DNA of 64,000 nt, taken from contig NW_018343955.1 in NCBI RefSeq assembly GCF_002099425.1, forward strand, positions 13,750,001-13,814,000, read 5' to 3'. Made by a program: the position numbers and the translations under genes. Shown here piece by piece: positions 9,781-19,164 of the stretch. How positions within the stretch are numbered: the stretch's first letter is position 1; each line of letters opens with the position of its first letter. A model generated the notes under the pieces. That model was not told where the DNA came from and made no database searches. It was given only the letters and a program-made list of their open reading frames with translations. Source of the DNA: Phascolarctos cinereus (Eukaryota; Chordata; Mammalia; Diprotodontia; Phascolarctidae).

Positions 9781-11060
9781 AAATTTATAGTGGACCCAAT
9801 CAGCATGATTTTTTCAGCTTTTTTCAGCAGCATGTGACTGGGAATGAAAACAGTGGATGTTGGGAATAATTAAACTTGGCAGGGCAACATCAGCAGTAGG
9901 AAAAAGTGGCAAGGGATTCAAGAGAAGAAGACAGTGTAAAGTTGAACTGGTTCACCAGAGACCAAGGTAGGGAAGGGAGGACAGTATAGTCCACGAAGGG
10001 GTGATGGCCTGGGAAAGAACTGAGGGGTCAAGGCATTGGAATTCATGGTGAGGGTGAAGAATAGGCTTTGGGGTTGCAAGAGAGAGGGAGAGGTAGAATG
10101 ATCAGATAATGGAATCATAGAGTTTATAAACATGAATGGAACACATGAGTGATAGAAATTTCTGTGTAGCTGAGGTTGGGTGGAGGAGAGAAAAGGGTAA
10201 ATTGAGGAACTGTGAGGTAAGGGTGTTTAAGGGAGTATCAAGATGTATGAGGGTATAAGTTGGTGAAAGGAAAAAGACTATGGGGGCAGTGAGGTGGCGC
10301 AGTGAATAGAGCACTGGCCCTCGATTCAGGAGGACCTGAGTTCAAATTCGGCCTCAGACACATAATACTTACTAGCTGTGTGACCTGGGCAAGTCACTTA
10401 ACCCCACTGCCTAACCCCACTGCCTAACCCCCCCCTCCCAAAAAAAAAGACTGCGAGTGAGGCACTGAAAATTGTGGAGGAATGATGGTTGGTAGGTAAC
10501 CGTCTTGATTGGGTGGTAAATATGGATGAAGTGAAGCTCAAAGGAGGAGAGGTTACTGAGTGATGGAGGTATATGGAGACCATGGAAGTGACAATGGGGA
10601 CCATGAGTATTACAAGTCCCTCAACTTGACCAATGAGTTGGGAGTACGAATGAAAATGTAACAAGTACTAGAAAGAGTGGCCATGGAAGCTGGGTCAGCA
10701 GGAGGGAGTCAAGTCTCAGTGAACGCAAGATGGAAGAAACAGAAAAGGAAAGGGTTTAACTTGAAGGAAATTTATTAATAATGGAGCAGCCATTCTAAAG
10801 AACAGTGTTAGCAGGGTAGCTTTAGAGTAAGAAATTGGGTTGGGTTGGGGGTGGAGGTGGGATGAGGGGAATGGGAAGAAGGGAGCGGGCAGTGTGGAAC
10901 AGAAAGAGTTTGAATAATGAAAGCTGGGGATTCAGAATTACTGGGATAGGGAGGGTGGGAGTTTGTTAATTGTTGAACAATGAGTTCAGTAGGTTAGCAA
11001 CATCCCTAGGCATTTGGCCTTAGGTTGGAAACTTTTCAGAGTATTAGGTATCTGTGTGTA
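9781..11060 (-). repeat. Probable 5' continuation of the L2 (unverified)
   Basis: G/A-rich sequence with the same texture as the adjoining reverse-strand L2 and no other identifiable content except a SINE at 10282-10443. I could not place it on an L2 protein motif, so it could be another old interspersed repeat. Confidence 0.35.
10282..10443 (+). repeat. tRNA-derived CORE-SINE with TSD
   Basis: GGGGGCAGTGAGGTGGCGCAG head, GAGTTCAAATTC box B, CTAGCTGTGTGACC core, and an internal doubling of ccccactgcctaac before the A tail. Flanked by aaaaagact (10271-10279 and 10444-10452). Confidence 0.9.
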
Positions 11061-11115
11061 GCTGGAAAGCAGGGAAGGGGAAGAGAAGGGAGGGGAGGTC
11101 CACTCACTACAAGAG

Positions 11116-11577
11116 TGTTGAGGGCCGATCTTAAGAGTCTGATAAGGGTTTAAGATCCAAGGCAGAGTTTGACTTCTGCTCAGGCTTTCACCCCAAAGGG
11201 CTCAGGGATTAAGTGGTACGGCTCCCCAAATTCCTTCCTGATAAAGAGGTCTCTGAGACATCCCTTCTCTCTCTTGGAACCTTAGATTTACGTATTTACT
11301 CCCCTATGCAGGTGGCGCCTAGGCTCCTGGGAAAACCTTGGAATCTACAGCCCAATCTAGGAACCCTGATAAGGAGGAAATTCATGATTGTTACATCCTC
11401 AGCAGATGTTCTGGGGAGTATCTCACGGGGAGGACTCCTTGAAGTTAGGCTAGATCTTCCCTATATATTCTGTGCCCTCAGATGAATAAACTGAGTCAGT
11501 AATTCTACTCCGCCTGGCCCATGTCATAAGTTATTTCATGCCTCTCCGTTCGGTGTACAATCTGGTTGCGGGCAACA
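11116..11577 (+). mobile_element. Solo LTR, ERV2-like (6-bp TSD)
   Basis: A 462-bp element with TG (tgttgagggccg) and CA (gggcaaca) ends, flanked by a perfect 6-bp repeat caagag (11110-11115 and 11578-11583). Near its 3' part it has a TATA-like cctatatattctg and an AATAAA (gatgaataaactgag), in the expected promoter/poly(A) order on the plus strand. A 6-bp duplication is usual for class II (beta-like) elements. No internal region is present. The perfect TSD suggests moderate age. Confidence 0.75.
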
Positions 11578-11583
11578 CAAGAG

Positions 11584-11766
11584 GCTTGTGACTGATGAAG
11601 GAAGCACTATAGAATTTGGTGTCCTTTTTTCCCCAGACTGCTAGGCAACAGACTGGTGGTTTGGTGTGTCCCTCCTTCCTTGGATAGGGAACTGGTGGAG
11701 GAAGCCCAAAGGAATGCTGTGTTCCTTTTCCTTCCCAAATTTTCCCTTCTCCCAGGCCCAGGCAAA
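11584..11766. other. Unassigned intergenic sequence
   Basis: Between the solo LTR and the next SINE. No repeat, ORF or motif recognised. Confidence 0.5.
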
Positions 11767-11779
11767 AATTGACAAATGA

Positions 11780-11905
11780 GGGGCAGCTGGGTGGCACAGT
11801 GGATGGAGCACCAGCCCTGAAGTCAGGAGGACCTAACTTGACACTTACTAGCTGTGTGACCCTGGGCAAGTCATTTAACCCCAATTGCCTTAAAAAAAAA
11901 AAAAG
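11780..11905 (+). repeat. CORE-SINE with internal deletion and 13-bp TSD
   Basis: GGGGCAGCTGGGTGGCACAG head and CTAGCTGTGTGACCCTGGGC core. The box B segment between 'ggaggaccta' and 'acttgacac' is missing (about 24 bp). Flanked by the perfect 13-bp duplication aattgacaaatga (11767-11779 and 11906-11918). Confidence 0.92.
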
Positions 11906-12344
11906 AATTGACAAATGATTAGATGTGTGGAGTGAGGAAAGTAAAGAGCCAAAGATAACAACCAGGTTATGAATCTGAGAAACTGGAAGACTGATAGTGC
12001 CTTTAGCAGTGATAAGGGAAGTTCAGAAGAAGAGTGGGCTTTGAGGGAAATATAATGAATTCTGTTTTAGACATGTTGAATTTGATATATCTCTGGGCCT
12101 CCAATCTGAGATATTCAATCAGCAATTGGTGATGTAGGACTAAAGTTTAGGACAAAGGCTGGGGTTTTATACACATATATGTAGTCATTTGCATAGAGAT
12201 AATCAAACCCATAGGAACTGATAAGGTCACTGAAAGAAAGAGCAGAGAAAGAAAAGGGCCCAATATAGAGCCCAGTGGCATACTCATAGTTAAGAGATAT
12301 CATATGGATGATGAACAAGCCAAGGAAAGGAGCCACAAGAGTAT

Positions 12345-12475
12345 ATCACAAAAAATGAATGAATGAATGGAAAAGCACTTACTAAGCAGAGAACTGTGCT
12401 AAGTGTGAGGTATACAAATAGAAAACCTAGGACATCTCTGTTCTCAAGTGCTCCCATTCAGACAGAGGCCATAAG
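12345..12475 (-). repeat. L2 3' tail inserted into L2
   Basis: Begins with an ATGA tetranucleotide run (aaaaaatgaatgaatgaatgg), then agcacttactaagcagagaa, gtgctaagtgtgaggtataca and ctcaagtgctcccattca: the reverse of the L2 3' terminus with its TCAT-type tail. Confidence 0.6.
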
Positions 12476-12479
12476 ACCT

Positions 12480-12960
12480 ATAGGAATTTTCAGCTGCAAG
12501 ACTGATGGGAAGGTCTTGTGGTCTTTAGGATGCAGGGGCAAAGCAGATGGTAACCGATCATCTTTAATGTCATATCCACTGGCAAAACCATATCTGTTTC
12601 TGATGCCAAACCATTTGACAGTGCAAATGAGTCTTATGATGAGCACTTCTTTTCCGGGTTTTCAGTAGCTGTGGCTGCTGAGGAGGTGGGGGTTTGCAGC
12701 ACCTACAGTAGTAGTTGTCAAGGTGAATCTTTATAGGGGTTACTTCCCTGGATGACGGTGGTGGAAGCTGGACTGGAAGCAGGACAAGTAGTCTGGGGCA
12801 GCTATGTGCTGGTATGATGGATTGTGAACTCACCTGCCAGTTGGTAGCAGATGGTCAATAATGGTGGTGATGGAGAGGATATTGGGCCTTTTGTCCCCAA
12901 GTGCTGTTCACCTTGATAATGGCTGTGGCGAGTGGGTTGGAAGGCACTATTCTCCAGAAA
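12480..12960 (-). pseudogene. Probable Y-box (cold-shock domain) processed pseudogene
   Basis: Minus-strand translation at about 12570-12660 reads ICTVKWFGIRNRYGF then DIKDD, aligning with the cold-shock domain of Y-box proteins (LGTVKWFNVRNGYGF...DTKED). This is the nucleic-acid-binding core (RNP1-like KWF..RNGYGF). It is preceded by GKEVLII, comparable to EKKVLAT in YBX3 or DKKVIAT in YBX1, and by a low-complexity Ala/Thr/Pro-like stretch as in Y-box N-termini. The KWF frame has an in-frame stop before GKEV and diverges after DIKDD. There are no introns, and it sits inside an L2. I infer an old retrocopy; which Y-box parent is undecided. Confidence 0.55.
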
Positions 12961-13254
12961 GGAGAGAGTTTGCAGAAGGAAAGGGTGGCTGATAGTGTCT
13001 AACGCAACAGATAGGTCAAGCAGAGTGAGGACCAGGAAAAGATAATCAGATTTGGCAATGAAGACATCATTAATAACTTTGGAAAGAGCAGTTTAAGTCG
13101 AGTGATAAAGTCAGAAGTCATGTTGTAAAAGGTTAAGAAGTCAGTGAGAGAAGTAGAGGAAGCCAGTATCGATAATTTTTTTCTAGAGGTTTGGCTGAGG
13201 AAAGGAGGGAAGCCATAGGATAACAGTTTGAAGGGATGAGGTAATAGGGAAGGA

Positions 13255-13366
13255 ATTAGTAGATTGCAAACTCTTTGAGGGCAAGGACTGTCTTTTGCCT
13301 CTTGTTAGACTTAGCACAGTGTCTAGCACATAGTTGGTGCTTAATAAATGTTTATTAATTAATAGG
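13255..13366 (+). repeat. L2 3' terminus
   Basis: agattgcaaactctttgagg, gggcaaggactgtctttt, acttagcacagtgtctagc and ttggtgcttaataaatgttt: the textbook L2 3' end, ending in TTAAT repeats. Confidence 0.75.
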
Positions 13367-13368
13367 AA

Positions 13369-13606
13369 ATGTTGTTGTTCAGTCACATCTGACTCTTCGT
13401 GACCCCATTTGGGGTTTTCTTGGCAGAGATACTGGAGTGGTTTGCCATTTCCTTCTCCTCATTTTATGGATGAAGAAACCAAGGCAAACCAGGTTAAGCA
13501 ACTTGCCCAGGATCACACAGCTGGTAAGTGTCTGAGGTCAGATTTGAACTCAGGAAGATGAGTATTCTTGACTCTGGGCCCAGCACTTTATCCACCTAGC
13601 TGCCCC
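13369..13606 (-). repeat. MAR1-type CORE-SINE, full length
   Basis: Reverse-strand SINE whose 3' tail reads ttgttgttcagtcacatctg on the plus strand. It contains ctcttcgtgaccccatttgg, ggagtggtttgccatttcc, cacacagctggtaagtg and ends tttatccacctagctgcc. Length and order match the marsupial MAR1 family. Confidence 0.85.
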
Positions 13607-13931
13607 ATGTTCTACTGAGGAATATCATTTGAAAGCTTGCCCACTCCCTAATAATACTATCATCCAGGATGCCTTTGATATGGATGTAGATTATTCACAT
13701 GAGTATTTTTATATAGATGGGAAAGGATGTATATAGGTTAGTAGTGATTGATAGTCTCTTGGTTGCCCTTTTTGTATTAATAATGTCTTGGATTTTGTTC
13801 CATTATTTTTGTCTCCATTGGATACTCTATGGATCAGTTCCTCAACTGTCACAATTTTGTCACTTCTAATGTAGACGTCCCACAGGGACACTTTGTATCC
13901 GAGTTGTTTTTCTTGTCTTTGCTTTCTTCAG

Positions 13932-14360
13932 TCATTTCTGTTTCCTCTGTAAGTGCATCTCTATGTGTGATGTCGAGTCCAAGTGTGGTAGCTCCACTGT
14001 AACTGATGGTGAAAAAATCTGTTGTAAAACTCCTTGCAGATTTTTTTCCACTTTCCTTCTTGCTGCCCTTTCATTTTGATCTTTAAATATGCTTGGAATG
14101 ACTTTACTCGGCTGTTGGCAAGCTGTCTTTAGTTTTACTCTGCACTGCTCCTCTATGAGCTGATACTGCTCATAAGGTTCTATTATCTTTCTCCATAAAA
14201 TTTTATAAGAGAGTTTATAATCTAAACTTGTGTTACCCTTGGTTATCACATCTCTCTGCTTGGTGAGTGAGTCATGTTTCCTAATGAAGGTGCTTTTGAG
14301 GGCTCTTCTGGTTTTCTTTTGTTGCAATTGTTTTATACTGGTAAAACTTTTGTATGGCAT
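13932..14360 (-). pseudogene. Unidentified 142-codon ORF (possible processed pseudogene)
   Basis: An open frame of 142 codons starting MPYKSFTSIKQLQQKK. It is Lys/Gln/Glu-rich, with stretches such as RKHDSLTKQRDV, EPYEQYQLIEEQ and QNERAARRKVEKN that look like a real coiled-coil protein. Past the stop, other frames continue with protein-like sequence (DKKNNSDTKCPCGTSTLEV near 13880), which suggests a frameshifted retrocopy. I do not recognise the parent. The faint resemblance of RKHDSLTKQ...YEQYQL to the middle of SIX6OS1 is too weak to rely on. No signal peptide or membrane segment. Surrounding DNA is L2, MIR and MAR1, so no gene context supports function. Confidence 0.35.
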
Positions 14361-14489
14361 TATTTTAATATATGTATATGTCCTTTCTGTTGTCTATATC
14401 CTGTTATTATTATCAGTAATAATTCTAGACAATGTTGTCTATATTTGTTGCCTCCACTTACTCTGCTGTGACTCACTTCTCACCATTTA

Positions 14490-14875
14490 CACGCTGGTCA
14501 ATTGAAATTCTTGTCTCCAAAGTTATTAATGATTTCTTAATTGCCAAATCTGATGGCTTTTTCTCATTCTTCGTTCTTCTTGACCTCTATGCAGCATTTG
14601 ACATTGTCAACTTCCCTTTCCTCTAGGATATCTTCTGAGTTTTTGTGATACTGCTCTCTCCTGGTTCTCCCCCTACCCTTCTGACCACTCCTTGGTCTCC
14701 TTTGCTGAATCTTCTTCCATATCTTGGCACAAACCACTGGTGAGTCCCAAGGCTTTATGTTGGGTTCTCTTCTCTTTTCTCTCTATACTTCCTGACTTGG
14801 TGATCTCATCAACTCTCATGGATTCAATCATCATCTCTGTGTCTTTTCTGTCTTAATTATATGCCTTGCAATTGG
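14490..14875 (+). repeat. L2 ORF2 reverse-transcriptase fragment
   Basis: Plus-strand translation holds the L2 RT block: LDLYAAFDIVNF (consensus LDLSAAFDTVDH, catalytic D region), then ctctcctggttctcc and gacttggtgatctcatcaactctcatgg (consensus LGDLI.SHGF). Interrupted by stops. Old. Confidence 0.75.
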
Positions 14876-14879
14876 AGTC

Positions 14880-15165
14880 TGAGGCAGCTAGGTAGTACAA
14901 TGGGTACAGTCCTGGACTTTGGAAGGAGTTAGGAAGACCTGATTTGAAATCTTGCCTCAGATGTTTACTAGCTATGTATCATTTGGGCAAATCAGAACCT
15001 CTATTTGACTGTTTCCTCTATAAAATTTGTAAAATTGCTCCCATCTACCAGGATTTTTGTGAGAATCAAATGAGATAATATATGTAAGGGCATTATATAA
15101 ATGGCACTATATAATTGCTTAAGACACTACAGAAATATCGACTGTTATTATGGCTCTCATGGTCA
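14880..15165 (+). repeat. Old full-length MIR/CORE-SINE
   Basis: gaggcagctaggtagtacaa, gcctcagatgtttactagc, then tttcctctataaaatttg and gagaatcaaatgagataat: tRNA-like head, core and MIR 3' part, diverged. Confidence 0.75.
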
Positions 15166-15289
15166 GTGAATAGAGTGTTGTCCTGGTTGGGATTTGTATA
15201 AGTGACAATTAAAAAAAAAAACCACTGCATACTGATCCAGAAAAAAAAAATTGCAAAAAATAGCAGAGTCAGAATCCTCAGGAAAACTT

Positions 15290-15480
15290 AAGGGAACTCT
15301 TGTTATACCCATTCTTGAAATACTCATTCTCCTTCATCCAGTGAGCTCCCAAATACACCTTCAAATTTAAGTCAAATGCCATCTCTTCCTTCATGTTTTA
15401 CTTGAATGTCCTTCCCTTTTAGACCTCACGGATACTTTATTTTTAATTATCAGGTAATATTGTGCACTTTTCAAAAGTAA
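15290..15480 (+). repeat. L2-like 3' fragment
   Basis: CT-rich L2 3' coding/UTR sequence (aaatttaagtcaaatgcc atctcttcctt, then tacttgaatgtcctt). Low-confidence assignment. Confidence 0.4.
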
Positions 15481-15559
15481 TCCAGTTTTCTCTCTTCTTT
15501 CTTTCCAATTCTGTGCACAACTCATTATCCAACTGAAATATATGTCTAAAATTAGATGC

Positions 15560-16260
15560 ACTGATGGACTAGCTGTAAAGGTTATTGATCCATTTGCCTA
15601 TTGTAGTCTGGACAACAGGCATTCTTGCTTTTTTTCCTCAGTACAGAGTCAGGCTAAAGTTTTTTGAGGCATTATGAACTAAATTTAGGACTTTTGCAAT
15701 AAATATTTCAGGGCTTTGATGTAAAACAGGAGCATCTGGAGGACTGCATTTTTATAGGGTACCACAACTGATTTGGACTTCTGCACTAGATACTCTTCAT
15801 GACAGTGGAAATACCTTTCATGAACATGTGTCTTTCATGTCGTGGTTCATATTAATAACCATGGCATGATTCAACATTATTTCTGTTGTATCTTTTGAGG
15901 AATATTGTATTATTTTAATGTATCATACATACATACATCTTTTGTTTGAAGGAAGCCTTTAAATCAGCATTCTGCTCTAGGGAATCAAATGCTTTTTCTG
16001 TAGCCAAACACAATGGGATCTCTTATCTCTTTTTAGTCAATTGCACACTTGTAAAGAGGTGATATACTATACATTGATTTATGAAAGCTTGTTTATTCAC
16101 TTTTCAAATTATTTTTGCTTCATCAAATATTTTCCTATTGTCTTTGTACCTACTGTGGATGGTATTTTGCTCTTAAAGATGCCTTATAAGTAGTGAACAC
16201 GGTACCAGCAACTTTGCTTGTCTGTGTCCCATTTTGAACTTCTTTCACTCTTAGATTGGA
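15560..16260 (-). repeat. Probable RTE-type LINE RT fragment
   Basis: On the minus strand the stretch near 15960-16010 reads TEKAFDSLEQNADLKAS, resembling RTE/BovB motif A (DYEKAFDSVEHNAV), with further diverged coding to the left. No intact frame. An RTE clade element is the best reading; another LINE is possible. Confidence 0.45.
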
Positions 16261-16407
16261 TCAAGAATGTACCTAAGTTGTGAGAAAAGGTGTAGGAAGG
16301 AGAGGATTTATGACAAATTTCCCATACTTCACAATTTTATCCAGAGGTAGCCCTCATAAATACTATTAGCATGGTTATTTTAGCTCTCTAGTAAGGATCA
16401 GTCATTA

Positions 16408-16560
16408 AGTCTCTCTCTCTCCACACATACACACACACACACACACACACATGTGCATGCACGTGCATGTGTGTATGTATATATATACACACATTATATA
16501 TATGTGTGTATATATACATATATATGTGTGTGTATATATATATCTATATATCTATATATC
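16408..16560. repeat. CT/CA/TA microsatellite cluster
   Basis: (TC)n, (CA)n, then mixed TG/TA repeats. ORFs here are low-complexity artefacts. Confidence 0.9.
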
Positions 16561-16743
16561 CTAAGGCAACTCAGAATCTATCTGTGCATCAGGTTTTTGC
16601 GCTATCAAATATTTTCACATACTTATTGTGAAACTCAAATTTAATAGTGATTTTCAGGCTCAGTAGAAAGTGATCTTTCTCAAATGACTTCTTGGTATTC
16701 TTAACTCCTCTAATGCACTTTTCATACTCAAATTTGTATTTGT

Positions 16744-16835
16744 ATTATTTGTTGTTCAGTCGTTTCAGTTGTGTCCAGTTCTTTGTGACCCCATTTTGGA
16801 ATTTTCTTGGCAAAGATGCTGGAGTAATTTGTATC
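16744..16835 (-). repeat. MAR1 SINE, 3' fragment
   Basis: gttgttcagtcgtttcagtt, ctttgtgaccccattttgg and tggcaaagatgctggag match the tail half of the MAR1 copy at 13369-13606. Confidence 0.75.
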
Positions 16836-17019
16836 ACCTCTTTTATCTTTGTATTACCCTCAATTCCCTAATGTAGTGCTTATTACATAACACTTAATAA
16901 ATATGTTTTGAAGGAGTAAATTAAGAAAAGTCCTATGAAATGCTGACCCCTTTTAATGTGAAATGTAAATTCAAAATGTTATCTTAGTATTATCATTAAT
17001 AATCCAAACATTAACATGA

Positions 17020-17185
17020 TGTAATGGAAAGGGCATTTGGAGTAATTGAACCTAGTTCTAATTGAGCTCTGCCAATTATATGACTTAAAGCAAGTTAATT
17101 CACCTCTTGGAGTCTTGTTTTCCTCATGTGCAAAATAGGTATAATTATGCTTGTACTGCTTTTCTCAAAAACTTAAGAGAAGAGT
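17020..17185 (+). repeat. MIR fragment
   Basis: taatggaaagggcatttgg, gagctctgccaattatatga, cctcttggagtcttg and tcctcatgtgcaaaatagg: MIR order, diverged. Confidence 0.6.
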
Positions 17186-17203
17186 CTTTATAAAAGTAAA
17201 GCT

Positions 17204-17350
17204 AGGGGCAGCTAGATGGTACAGTGGATAGATGGCCTTGGAGTCAGAAGGACCCGAGTTTAAATCCAGCCTCAGACACTTGATGCTTACAAGATGTGTG
17301 ACCCTAGGCAAATCACTTAACCCTGATTGCCTAAGGAAAAAAAAATTTAA
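17204..17350 (+). repeat. tRNA-derived CORE-SINE
   Basis: GGGGCAGCTAGATGGTACAG head, a full core, and an A tail; flanked by a short aaagct repeat on each side. Confidence 0.88.
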
Positions 17351-17377
17351 AAAAGCTATTTATTCATACATTATTGT

Positions 17378-17419
17378 CATGTTATGATTGTGGAGAATCA
17401 TGTTATGATTGTGGAGAAG
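17378..17419. repeat. 21-bp tandem duplication
   Basis: catgttatgattgtggagaa followed by t/g, two head-to-tail units. Confidence 0.85.
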
Positions 17420-17434
17420 CTGTGTTACAGATTG

Positions 17435-17600
17435 GAAAAAAGACCAGGCCATTGAGTCAGAAGAGCTAGATTCAAGACCTTTCTCTGCCACACAGTAGAA
17501 ATGTGACCTTGGACAAGTCACTTAACCTGTCAATGCCCCAGGCAGCTCTCTAAAACCACTAATCTGCTTTGGTGGAGTTTCCTCAATTGGGATTTCCCTA
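17435..17600 (+). repeat. MIR-type CORE-SINE
   Basis: gagtcagaagagctagattc, gaaatgtgaccttggacaag and aatgccccaggcagctctc, the last being characteristic of a marsupial MIR subtype. Confidence 0.65.
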
Positions 17601-17689
17601 TTTGGATAAAATCACAGGTCCAGAATAAACAAAATCATGGTTTTCAGCTCAGTGTAGGGATTCAGGGTCACTCTCTCTTGCCCTACAGA

Positions 17690-18540
17690 ACCAATCAGTT
17701 GTCATATCTTCCCATTTATACCCCTGCAATCTCTCACCATTTGCTCTCCTCTTACTGTTCACACAGTCATCACCTTCCCTCACGCCTCTTGGCTTCTGCT
17801 TGGACTATTGCAACAGCCTCCTAATTCTATTCCTTGCCACAAATCTCTTCTCATGCCAATCCATCCCCCACATGGCTGAGAATGTCTTGTCATACTCATC
17901 TCTTTACTTAATAAGGGTATTGATTAAGATAAGTGCTAGGTACTGTGCTAAGAGCTAGGGATATAAACAAGAAAGACAATCCCTGCTCTCAAGGAGCTTA
18001 CAGTTTAATTGGGGGTGGGCAATACACAAAAAGAAACTGAAAAGGGAGGGGTTCCCGTGGCTGAGGGGAGGGGTAGGGGAATGGAGTAGATGCCAAGAAC
18101 AGCTGGTAGTAAATGAAAACATAAACTCCTCTCTTGGCTTTTAAAACCCTCACAACCTAGTCCAAACCCATTTTTCCAGCCTCAATTTACCTGACTCCTC
18201 CTTCTTGCACTCCACATCCAGGTTTTCTTGCAGTTCCTCATGCACCACATTCCCATCTCCGAGCTTTTGCACTGGAGGTACCCCCTGCTTGGAGTGCCCT
18301 TCCTTTCTCCCCTCTGCCTCAGGCAATCCCTTACTTCCTTCAAGTCTCAGACTGATGGATGAGCCTTTCCTGATTCCCTCCTTTCCCTCCTCCCCGCCCC
18401 CATACTACTTGGAATTTATACTTATACATGTTAGTACATGTAGGCTCCCTGGAAAGAATGTCAGCTGCTTGAGGGCAGGGGGTTGTTCCGAGACTGCTTC
18501 CCCATCGCCTGAGCCTAGCACACCGCGCCCAGGAGTATAG
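17690..18540 (+). repeat. L2 3' half, split by a reverse L2 tail
   Basis: Plus-strand L2: gcttggactattgcaacagc (LDYCNSL motif) at about 17800, then gcttttgcactggaggtacc, tgatggatgagcctttcctg and cttgagggcagggggttgtt at the 3' end. A reverse-oriented L2 tail (about 17905-18110, ggtactgtgctaagagctag) interrupts it. The 3' terminus runs into the WDR70 CpG island. Confidence 0.7.
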
Positions 18541-18576
18541 AAATCTTCCCAGCGCGACCTTTATTACTCGCCGTTC

Positions 18577-18592
18577 CCGCCAGGCGGCGCTG
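18577..18592 (+). promoter_or_regulatory. CTCF-like motif upstream of WDR70
   Basis: CCGCCAGGCGGCGCTG fits the CTCF core (CCGCNAGGNGGCGC) and lies about 175 bp upstream of the WDR70 start codon. It is in the same orientation as the motif near NUP155. Confidence 0.45.
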
Positions 18593-18765
18593 TGGGCCGA
18601 GCCGCGGGTCACCTACTCTGGCCAGGCGCGTCGTCTCTCGTTGGCAGTGGCGCCATTTCCTGGTTTGTGGCGATATTTCCGCCCGGCTGCGAGTACACTT
18701 CCGCCCGGCTGCGCCGAGCTGCGCTAATTTTCTGGGGCTTGGGTCTATCTGTCCCGGGAGCCGGC

Positions 18766-18790
18766 ATGGAAACCTCGACCAGCGGTGACG
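18766..18790 (+). CDS. WDR70: WDR70 exon 1 (coding part)
   Basis: Encodes METSTSGD plus the first base of a Gly codon, then the donor gtgggt. WDR70 is a nuclear WD40 protein; family work links it to CUL4-DDB1 ubiquitin ligase function, H2B ubiquitination and DNA-end resection. The start ATG has G at -3 and G at +4. The N-terminus differs in sequence from human (MERSGPSEV...) as expected for a disordered end, but phase 1 and the join to exon 2 are consistent. The 5' UTR extent is unknown. Confidence 0.85.
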
Positions 18791-18883
18791 GTGGGTTTGG
18801 TCTCCGGGCGGGGGCAGGGGCGGCCCGGGACAGGCAGAGCGGCCCTAACGAAGCTCCCTTCTCCCTTTCTTCCTGCCTTACAG

Positions 18884-18943
18884 GCACCGACGCGCCGGCG
18901 GCCGATCCGGAGCTGGCTTCCACCATGGGCTTCACGGGATTCG
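18884..18943 (+). CDS. WDR70: WDR70 exon 2
   Basis: Acceptor ccttacag and donor gtgagt bound a 60-nt exon encoding (G)TDAPAADPELASTMGFTGFG. The MGFTGFG end equals human WDR70 (VTMGFTGFGKKARTF). Phase 1 in and out. The intron before it is only 93 bp. The internal ATG at 18925-18927 lies in an ideal Kozak context (CCACCATGG) and could serve as an alternative start giving a protein 22 residues shorter. Confidence 0.93.
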
Positions 18944-19164
18944 GTGAGTTCGGGGGCGCCGGGCGGAGGCGGGGGCGGAGCTGCGGGAGCCCCGGGAGAG
19001 TCCGCGGAGGGAGAGCGGCCTGTGGGGCTCGGGGGCCCGTGATCCCTAGGGTAGCCCCGACTCCTCTCCTTGGAGTAGAGGTCACCCATCTACGGCCGCA
19101 GCGCAGCCCCCAGGCCCACGCACCCCCTGACAGCTCGGCGCTGCTGACCCTTCTGGGCCTGGCC

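Larger units (their letters stand above)
11919..13260 (-). repeat. L2 ORF2 copy, interrupted by an L2 tail and a pseudogene
   Basis: Reverse-strand L2 ORF2. The RT active-site region reads SSYGFDYLYAND (a decayed YADD) near 12180-12240. The L2 resumes at about 12965 (cagatttggcaatgaagacatc). Between the halves lie a second L2 3' tail (12345-12475) and a probable Y-box pseudogene (12480-12960). Confidence 0.65.
18540..19100 (+). promoter_or_regulatory. CpG-island promoter of WDR70
   Basis: CpG-dense block spanning WDR70 exons 1-2. Visible motifs: an E2F-like TTCCCGCC (about 18574), a YY1-like GGCGCCATTTCC (about 18648), and repeated ttccgcccggctgcg units (about 18678 and 18699). No TATA box. 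Typical of a TATA-less ubiquitous promoter; the TSS is likely within about 18600-18760 but cannot be fixed. Confidence 0.75.

Noticed and set aside
16408-16660. Open frames across CA/TA microsatellites (also 19775-20032, 31740-32243, 42919-43140)
   Set aside because: Repeated-dipeptide translations (Thr-His, Tyr-Ile) are artefacts of dinucleotide repeats.
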